The position numbers and the translations under genes are program-made. This document shows, piece after piece, positions 58,430 to 64,000 of a stretch of 64,000 nucleotides of DNA; positions within the stretch are counted from its first letter, which is position 1; each line of letters opens with the position of its first letter. This DNA comes from Halogeometricum limi (GTDB lineage Archaea; Halobacteriota; Halobacteria; Halobacteriales; Haloferacaceae), in NCBI RefSeq assembly GCF_900115785.1, contig NZ_FOYS01000005.1:124001-188000 (forward strand), given 5' to 3'. Below the pieces are notes generated by a model. The model was given only the letters and a program-made list of their open reading frames with translations, had not been told where the DNA came from and searched no databases.

Positions 58430-59205
58430 TTCCTCTCGACCTCTCTGGTGAGACGGCCCTCGTGACGGGCGGCGGACGCGGAATCGGTGCCGTCGTCGCG
58501 GACACGTTCGCCGAGGCGGGCGCGGACGTCGCCGTCGCCGCGCGGACCGAGAGCGAACTGGCCAAGACGGTCGAACGAATCGAGTCACACGGGAGACGCG
58601 GCGTGGCACTCCCAACGGACCTCCGCGACGCGGACGCTATCGAAGAGTTGGTCGCGGACGCGACAGACCGACTGGGGACGCCGTCGATACTCGTGAACAA
58701 CGCGGCCGCGAACCTCGCCGGACCGCTCTCGGAGATGAGCGTCGACGAGGTGGACACCATGTTGGAGACGAACCTCCGCGCGACGTTCCTCCTCTCGCAG
58801 GCGTGGGCGGATGCGTATCGGGAGTCCTCGCGGACCTCGGGCCGCATCATCAACGTATCTAGCCTCACTGGCCGTCTCGGCGTCCCACGGATGACGCTCT
58901 ACTCGGGGACGAACGCCGGTATCGAGTCCGTCTCGCGCGGGTTCGCCGCGGAGTTGGCTCGCGACGGCGTCACCGTCAACTGGGTCGTGCCGGGACTCGT
59001 CGGTATCGACCGCATCAGGAACCTCGTCGACGAACAGGGCGACGACATCTACGACCTCGACCGCATCCCCCTCGGCGACTTGGGGGAGGCGGTCGACATC
59101 GCGCACGCCTGTCTATTCTTCGCCTCCGAGATGGCATCGTACGTGACGGGCGCGGAACTCGTCGTCGACGGCGGCGTCTCGTTCACCGCGGGTCTGTACC
59201 GCTGA
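58426..59205 (+). CDS. SDR-family protein with altered catalytic motif (SDR copy 3)
   Basis: A 259-residue SDR paralogous to copy 2 at 40303-41082. The cofactor motif TGGGRGIGAVVA and Ser in NVSSLTGRLG are present, but the Tyr-x3-Lys motif reads YSGTN, so Asn (codon AAC) replaces the catalytic Lys. The NNAG motif is NNAAANLAG. The ending VDGGVSFTAGLYR matches copy 2. It may be inactive, act as a partner subunit or use altered chemistry. It overlaps the Mo subunit by ATGA, so it is firmly within the hydroxylase operon. Confidence 0.87.
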   Translation: MIPLDLSGETALVTGGGRGIGAVVADTFAEAGADVAVAARTESELAKTVERIESHGRRGVALPTDLRDADAIEELVADATDRLGTPSILVNNAAANLAGPLSEMSVDEVDTMLETNLRATFLLSQAWADAYRESSRTSGRIINVSSLTGRLGVPRMTLYSGTNAGIESVSRGFAAELARDGVTVNWVVPGLVGIDRIRNLVDEQGDDIYDLDRIPLGDLGEAVDIAHACLFFASEMASYVTGAELVVDGGVSFTAGLYR

Positions 59206-59250
59206 CGCCGCCGGGGTGACGTTTAACAACCCTCCCGTCGAACGGCAACC

Positions 59251-60216
59251 ATGACACGTAGAGTCGTGTTCACAGACCACACGTTCGATAACCTGTCGAT
59301 AGAACGCGAAATCCTCGACCCGATAGACGTCGAACTCGTCGACGGCGAGGCGAGCGACGAACCGTTGACGGAACTGCTCCGCGACGCCGACGGCGTCTTA
59401 GTGATGTACGAACAGATAGACGCGGACGTCATCGACGAACTCTCCTGTCGCGTCATCTCTCGAACCGGCATCGGCGTGGACAACGTCGACATCGACGCGG
59501 CAACCGAGCGCGGCATCTACGTGACGAACGTTCCCGACTACTGCATCGCGGAGGTGTCGGACCACACGTTGGCGCTCCTGCTCGGCCTCCAGCGAAAGGT
59601 GGTCACCTACCACGAACAGGTCGAGAACGGTGAGTGGGACGTGATGGCCGGCAGACCAATGCACCGACTCGACGGGCGAACGTTCGCCCTCGTCGGCTTC
59701 GGGGCCATCGCGCGCGCCGTCGCGGAGAAGGTACAGGCGTTCGGGATGGACGTCCGCGCGCACGACCCGTATCTGTCCGACGAGGAGATTCGGGAGGCCG
59801 GGGTCGAACCCGCGCCCGACCTTCAGACGCTGTTCACCGACGCCGACGCCGCCTCGGTTCACGTTCCGCTGACCGAGGAGACGCGCGGACTCGTCGGCGA
59901 GAGGGAACTCGCTGCGATGAACTCGTCCGGGTACGTTCTCAACACCGCCCGCGGCGGCATCGTCGACGAAGCGGCGCTGGTCGACGCCCTCGACGCCGGC
60001 GAAATCGCGGGCGCGGGACTCGACGTATTGGTGGACGAACCGCCCGCCGACGACCACCCGCTCCGACGGGACCCGCGGGTAATTCTCACGCCGCACGCGG
60101 CGTGGAACTCGGTCGAAAGCGTCGTCGAACTCCGCGAGAAGGCGGCGACGAACGTTCGAGACGCGCTCGAAGGCGAGGTTCCCACCTACCTCGTCAATCG
60201 AGAACTCGCCGAGTAA
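59251..60216 (+). CDS. D-isomer-specific 2-hydroxyacid dehydrogenase
   Basis: A 321-residue NAD(P)-dependent 2-hydroxyacid dehydrogenase (PGDH/glyoxylate reductase type). The cofactor fold is ALVGFGAIARAVAEKVQAFGMDVRAHDP, the catalytic Arg is in VLNTARGGIVDE, Glu in DVLVDEPPADDHPL and His in ILTPHAAWNS. GTTTAAC lies about 27 nt before the ATG. It could reduce a 2-oxo acid or oxidise a 2-hydroxy acid made during degradation. It sits between SDR copy 3 and the semialdehyde dehydrogenase. Confidence 0.9.
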   Translation: MTRRVVFTDHTFDNLSIEREILDPIDVELVDGEASDEPLTELLRDADGVLVMYEQIDADVIDELSCRVISRTGIGVDNVDIDAATERGIYVTNVPDYCIAEVSDHTLALLLGLQRKVVTYHEQVENGEWDVMAGRPMHRLDGRTFALVGFGAIARAVAEKVQAFGMDVRAHDPYLSDEEIREAGVEPAPDLQTLFTDADAASVHVPLTEETRGLVGERELAAMNSSGYVLNTARGGIVDEAALVDALDAGEIAGAGLDVLVDEPPADDHPLRRDPRVILTPHAAWNSVESVVELREKAATNVRDALEGEVPTYLVNRELAE

Positions 60217-60269
60217 ATTCAATTCACCTGACAAGCGAGTTACCACAGACGGAACAGCTATAATGCGGT

Positions 60270-60294
60270 GTGCTGATATTGCACATATCAGCAC
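60270..60294. promoter_or_regulatory. Perfect 25-bp dyad operator upstream of the semialdehyde dehydrogenase
   Basis: Left arm GTGCTGATAT (60270-60279), spacer TGCAC, right arm ATATCAGCAC (60285-60294): all ten pairs match. It starts a few bases after the TATA-like CTATAATG (60258-60265) and ends 2 nt before the ATG at 60297, covering the predicted transcription start. This is a textbook repressor position for a leaderless gene; the island's IclR protein is the nearest candidate binder. Confidence 0.65.
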
Positions 60295-60296
60295 GT

Positions 60297-61769
60297 ATGA
60301 AGCAGACAGCAGTCTCCACGGACGGTCCAGTCCGTAACTACGTCGGCGGCGAGTGGACAGACATCGAGAGCGACGACGGACAACCGGTGTACAACCCCGC
60401 GACGGGAGAGCAACTCTCTCACGTCGCCTTTTCGACCCCGGAAGCCGTCGACGACGCCGTTTCGACGGCCCAGCGAGCGTTCGAGAGTTGGGGGTCGCTC
60501 CCGGTCGAAGAACGCATTCAACCCCTGTTCCGACTGAAGGCGTTGCTCGAAGAGCATCAAGACGAACTCACCCGTCTCCTCGTCACCGAACACGGGAAGA
60601 CGTACAAGGAGGCCAGCGGCGAGATTCGGCGCGGCATCGAGAACGTGGAGGTCGCGTGCGGCATCCCGTCGATGATGCAAGCAGGCCATCTCCCGAACGC
60701 CGCACCGGGTATCGACGAGACGGCGGTCAGGAAGCCGCTCGGGGTGTTCACGGCGATTACACCGTTCAACTTCCCCGCGATGATTCCGCTGTGGTTCCTC
60801 CCGTACGCCGTCGCGACGGGCAACACGTTCATCCTCAAGCCGAGCGAGAAAGTGCCGCTCACGGCCCAGTACATCGTCGAACTCGCCGACGAGGCGGGCT
60901 TCCCAGACGGTGTGGTGAACCTGGTCAACGGGGGGAAAGAGACGGTCGGGGCACTCCTCGAACACGAGGGAATCGCCGGCGTCTCGTTCGTCGGGAGCAC
61001 GCCGGTCGCACGCATCATCTACGAGACGGCCGCGAAGAACGGCAAGCGGGTTCAGGCGCAGGGCGGTGCGAAGAACTACGTCGCCGTCTCCGACTCCGCC
61101 GACCTGGAGTTCGCCGCCGAAAAGGTGTTCTCCGCGGCGTGCGCCTGCGCGGGCGAACGATGTCTGGCGCTCGACGTCGTCGTCGTCCACGAGGACGTGT
61201 ACGACGAGTTCGCCGATCTGATCGTCGAACAGGCCGAACGTGCGGTCCTCGGTGACGGCCTCGAAGACGATACCGACATCGGCGCGCTGATCACCGCAGA
61301 ACACGAGCAGAACGTCCGAGAGTTCGTCGAAACGGGCATCGAAGAGGGTGCGACGCTCCTGCGAGACGGCCGCGAGGACACGGTTGACGGCCGCGAGGAC
61401 GGCAACTTCCTCGGTCCGACGGTGTTCGGTGACGTCACCTCAGAGATGGTCGTCGCCCAAGAGGAGATATTCGGTCCGGTCGTCGGTCTCGCGCGAGCGT
61501 CGGACTTCGACGAGGCGATAGAGACGGTGAACGCGACGCGGTTCGGGAACGCCGCCAGCGTGTTCACCGAACGAGGGGGCGAGGCCCGCCAGTTCCGGAT
61601 GGAAGTCGACGCCGGGAACGTCGGCGTCAACGTCGGCACCGTCGCACCGATGGCGTTCTTCCACTTCGGTGGCCGGAAGGACTCGTTCTTCGGCGACCTG
61701 CACGCGCAGGGTGAAGACGCGATTCACTTCTACACCGACAAGACCATCTACGTCGAACGGTGGCCCTGA
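60297..61769 (+). CDS. mmsA: CoA-acylating methylmalonate-semialdehyde dehydrogenase
   Basis: A 490-residue ALDH of the MmsA/IolA branch, which converts malonate or methylmalonate semialdehyde plus CoA to acetyl- or propionyl-CoA. VRNYVGGEWTDIESDDGQPVYNPATGEQ is the MmsA-like N-terminus; PFNFPAMIPLWFLPYAVATGNTFILKPSE is the cofactor region, and the catalytic Cys is in CAGERCLALDVVVV. RKDSFFGDLHAQGEDAIHFYTDKT is typical of MmsA. ATG 60297 fits the promoter; an upstream in-frame start at 60270 would begin inside the operator. It probably performs the last step feeding central metabolism. Confidence 0.9.
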   Translation: MKQTAVSTDGPVRNYVGGEWTDIESDDGQPVYNPATGEQLSHVAFSTPEAVDDAVSTAQRAFESWGSLPVEERIQPLFRLKALLEEHQDELTRLLVTEHGKTYKEASGEIRRGIENVEVACGIPSMMQAGHLPNAAPGIDETAVRKPLGVFTAITPFNFPAMIPLWFLPYAVATGNTFILKPSEKVPLTAQYIVELADEAGFPDGVVNLVNGGKETVGALLEHEGIAGVSFVGSTPVARIIYETAAKNGKRVQAQGGAKNYVAVSDSADLEFAAEKVFSAACACAGERCLALDVVVVHEDVYDEFADLIVEQAERAVLGDGLEDDTDIGALITAEHEQNVREFVETGIEEGATLLRDGREDTVDGREDGNFLGPTVFGDVTSEMVVAQEEIFGPVVGLARASDFDEAIETVNATRFGNAASVFTERGGEARQFRMEVDAGNVGVNVGTVAPMAFFHFGGRKDSFFGDLHAQGEDAIHFYTDKTIYVERWP

Positions 61770-62290
61770 CCCGTTCGCCGGAACACACCGCAACTCACGC
61801 CCTCGTGTCTGTTTTCCGCTTTTATTCGGCCGTCGTCGAGCGACGCCTTCCGCCCGGTTCAGCGAAGAGACCCGTAGCCACGAAGGGACGCGCGTACGTT
61901 GCCACTATGACAGATATTAACTACCATTCTTTCGTAGAGACTCTCGGGAAGTAGTCCACCAGCCAGTTCGAGAGTACGGAAACGACAGCGGGGTTCTTCG
62001 AACCGTGCCACACAGCCAGACGGACCCCGTTCCGTGCACGCCTTCGGACTATCGACACGTCGGTCGAACGACCGCTCCGACCGGTGCTATCACCCGAGTG
62101 CCGTTCGGTTCGCGCTGACCGGTGTGGTCTTCGGGTCCGTGCCGACCCGCCGGTGGTCCGACTCCTCTCGAACGTCCAGACTCGTGCCTCGCACGCGAAC
62201 TGCGGGGACACGACTGATCCCTTCTACTTCCCGCTTCGGTCCGAACGGAGAACCACTGAAACGGCTCGAGAAGGACAACTGCGGTTCGGG
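61770..62290. other. Intergenic region, no gene recognised
   Basis: 521 bases between two convergent genes. T-rich stretches (GTTTTCC, then CTTTTATTC, about 61808-61826) just after the mmsA stop could act as an archaeal terminator. Open frames such as 61921-62211 (-) lack a family match and look like composition artefacts. No tRNA, repeat or insertion-sequence end was seen. Confidence 0.5.
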
Positions 62291-63412
62291 TCAGAGTTCG
62301 ACTCGGTCGTGGATCGGTTCGGCGCGTTCCGCGAGGTGGCCGGGTTCTCTTCCGTTCCGAACCGCGAGCACTTCCGAGACGATACTCAGCGCTATCTGGT
62401 ACGGAGAGCCACCGCCGAGGTTCAGTCCGACGGGCGTGTACAGACGCTCTCTCTCGGACGGCTCTAAGCGAACACCTTCGTCTTCGAGTGCGTCGAGCAT
62501 CTGCTCGTACCGCTTCTTCGGCCCCATCACGCCGACGTACGGGACGGGAGTTCCGACGAGCGTCTCGACGGTCAGTCGGTCGTCGACGAAGTTGTGTGAG
62601 GCGACGACCACGTACGTCTCGCGGTCGAAGTCCACCGCCTCTCGGACCGCTCCCGGTGACGTCGTGTGGACTGTCACGCTCTCGGGGAGCCGGTCGGTTA
62701 TCGACGATGCGCCCCGGTATGCGACGACGCTGACGCGAAATCCCGCTTTCGCTCCGAGTTCGACGACGGGGTCTACGTCGTGTCCCGACCCGACGACGAC
62801 GAGGTTCGGCGGAGCGCTAACGCCGTCGACGAACACCGTCGCTTCCCCGAGTTCGAACGTCTCCGACTGGCCGTGTCTCGTCGACTCGACGACGGCGTCG
62901 CGAAGCGGACGGAGCGTCTCGGACGGGTAGGAATCGTCTGTTTCGAACTCCTCGCGTTCCGGGTGGTAGTACGCTCTGGCCCCGACCGCCGACTCGTCCG
63001 CCGCGTCGAGGACGGTGACGACGCCGACGTCGTCGCCGGACTCGTACGCGTCCACCAACGGTCTGTGCGACTCGTCGACGAACTCGAAGAGCAAGTCGAC
63101 GACGCCGTTGCATCCGATACCTAACCCCCACACGTCGTCGCCGTCGGCCGAGAGGTCGTAGCGCTCGACTCGCGGTTTCCCGGACGTTCGGACCTCGCTC
63201 GCGACTCGCTCGAACTCCGACTCCAGACAACCCGCGGTCACGTGCCCGACGCTCTCGTCGCCGGTGAAGAGCATCTTGGCCCCCGGGCGACGGTACGCGC
63301 TCCCTTCGACGCGAACGACCGTCACGAGGACGCTCTCGGACGCTCCATCTATCGCCTCTCGGACGCCGTCCAGCACCTCCGTCTCGGGGACGGCCCAGTC
63401 TTTCGATGTCAT
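62291..63412 (-). CDS. xdhC: XdhC/CoxI-family maturation protein
   Basis: A 373-residue protein that in bacteria binds Mo cofactor and helps insert the sulfido ligand into xanthine-dehydrogenase-type enzymes. The N-terminal XdhC_CoxI domain includes SVLVTVVRVEGSAYRRPGAKMLF, GHVTAGCLESEFERVASEV and WGLGIGCNGVVDLLFEFV; the C-terminal Rossmann domain has NLVVVGSGHDVDPVVELGAKAG, then YVGVMGPKKRYEQML and GLNLGGGSPYQIALSIVSEV. ATG 63412 has a CATAAGTATAG box upstream. It closes the island and should serve the Mo hydroxylase encoded at 50.8-58.4 kb. Confidence 0.9.
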   Translation of the reverse strand: MTSKDWAVPETEVLDGVREAIDGASESVLVTVVRVEGSAYRRPGAKMLFTGDESVGHVTAGCLESEFERVASEVRTSGKPRVERYDLSADGDDVWGLGIGCNGVVDLLFEFVDESHRPLVDAYESGDDVGVVTVLDAADESAVGARAYYHPEREEFETDDSYPSETLRPLRDAVVESTRHGQSETFELGEATVFVDGVSAPPNLVVVGSGHDVDPVVELGAKAGFRVSVVAYRGASSITDRLPESVTVHTTSPGAVREAVDFDRETYVVVASHNFVDDRLTVETLVGTPVPYVGVMGPKKRYEQMLDALEDEGVRLEPSERERLYTPVGLNLGGGSPYQIALSIVSEVLAVRNGREPGHLAERAEPIHDRVEL

Positions 63413-63587
63413 GGCTGCGACTCTATCACGTCTCACACGCGCCAGCTATACTTATGTTTCGATGGTGTAGATTCGACGTCCCATACGACGTTGTCCCGGT
63501 CACGGACCCGAGCCGACGGACGCGGGGGAACGCGTTCTCACACGGATTCACACCGGTTTCGGTCGGTACCTACGGAACCTTCTCGGC

Positions 63588-64000
63588 TCACGCGTTCCGG
63601 TCTGTGCGGCGGGTCGTCGCACCGTCGTCGACCGTCTCGACCTGCGGGCGAGGAGTCGTCTCCGGATGCGCCCGGTACCGGATGGGGAACGAGCGGACAC
63701 CGTAGATGAACGCGCTCCGAACGGGGTCTAACTCCGTCGACGCGCGTTCGACGTCGGTCACTCTCGCGAAGAGTTGCTCCAGTGCGATACGCGCCTCTAA
63801 CCGGGCCAACGGCGCACCCAGACAGTAGTGCGTCCCGCGGCCGAACCCGAGATGTGAGTTCGGCGTCCGGTCGATACGAAACTCGTCGGGTGCGTCGAAC
63901 ACTGCGGGGTCGCGGTTCGCAGACCCGAGCCACGGCACGACGGCGTCACCCGTATGCACGTCCGCCCCAGCGAGTTCGACGTCGCGCGTCGCGACGCGGA
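63588..64000 (-). CDS. Cytochrome P450, C-terminal part
   Basis: The C-terminal about 137 residues of a P450 whose start lies beyond the right edge. The heme-binding loop is HLGFGRGTHYCLGAPLARLEARIAL with the axial Cys, and GSANRDPAVFDAPDEFRIDR is the meander region before it. The tail FIYGVRSFPIRY is typical of bacterial-type soluble P450s (CYP105/107-like). Whether it belongs to the catabolic island is unclear; it is separated from xdhC by 175 nt and read in the same direction. Confidence 0.88.
   Translation of the reverse strand, partial: RVATRDVELAGADVHTGDAVVPWLGSANRDPAVFDAPDEFRIDRTPNSHLGFGRGTHYCLGAPLARLEARIALEQLFARVTDVERASTELDPVRSAFIYGVRSFPIRYRAHPETTPRPQVETVDDGATTRRTDRNA

Noticed and set aside
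1-64000. CRISPR arrays, tRNA or rRNA genes, insertion sequences
   Set aside because: No regularly spaced repeats, cloverleaf-like genes with CCA-proximal T-arms, rRNA stretches, or transposase frames with terminal repeats were seen by eye; a covariance-model and IS search would be needed to exclude small ones.

Overview
The window looks like a GC-rich piece of a haloarchaeal genome (class Halobacteria). Supporting signs are very acidic predicted proteins, AT-rich TATA-like boxes about 27 nt upstream of many ATGs (the spacing expected for leaderless transcripts), solute-binding lipoproteins with twin-arginine signal and lipobox, a halophile-type glucose dehydrogenase and an Orc1/Cdc6 replication protein. 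No tRNA, rRNA, CRISPR array or insertion sequence was recognised. Genus cannot be fixed from sequence alone, and the replicon (chromosome or megaplasmid) is unknown.

Region A (1-8.7 kb): a branched-chain amino-acid-type (Liv) ABC importer whose two permeases are fused in one protein, a GlcD-type FAD oxidase, a 2-oxoacid dehydrogenase E1 alpha/beta pair with no E2 or E3 beside it, and an IclR-type regulator.

Region B (8.7-32.2 kb): a sugar region. It holds a DUF218 protein, glucose dehydrogenase (preceded by a possible 26-codon leader peptide), an MFS transporter, a carbohydrate ABC importer with a small membrane protein and an M81/MlrC-like protein, six Gfo/Idh/MocA oxidoreductases, two xylose-isomerase-like TIM barrels, a PIG-L/LmbE deacetylase, a RidA deaminase, a SelA-like PLP enzyme and an aldose-epimerase-like protein. 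An orc1/cdc6 gene with an ORB-like element sits in the middle. The gene mix suggests oxidation of sugars or glycosides to keto-sugars followed by isomerisation or elimination, with a possible amino-sugar branch.

Region C (32.6-63.4 kb): a catabolic island built around a xanthine-dehydrogenase-type molybdenum hydroxylase (FAD, CoxG-like, 2Fe-2S and Mo subunits) with its MocA-like and XdhC-like maturation proteins. Nearby are a SsuABC-type ABC importer with two related binding proteins, a 2,6-dihydroxypyridine-hydroxylase-like flavin monooxygenase, a cyclic amidohydrolase, an asparaginase, an M24 creatinase/DddP-like protein, a fumarylacetoacetase-fold hydrolase, a cyclase-family hydrolase, a HisD-like dehydrogenase, three SDRs, two hydroxyacid dehydrogenases, a CoA-acylating semialdehyde dehydrogenase and an IclR regulator. 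The most economical reading is uptake, hydroxylation, ring opening and funnelling to acyl-CoA of an unidentified compound, possibly an N-heterocycle; the substrate is inference. Several promoters here carry palindromes at the expected transcription start, the best being a perfect 10+5+10 dyad directly before the semialdehyde dehydrogenase gene. A cytochrome P450 fragment ends the window.
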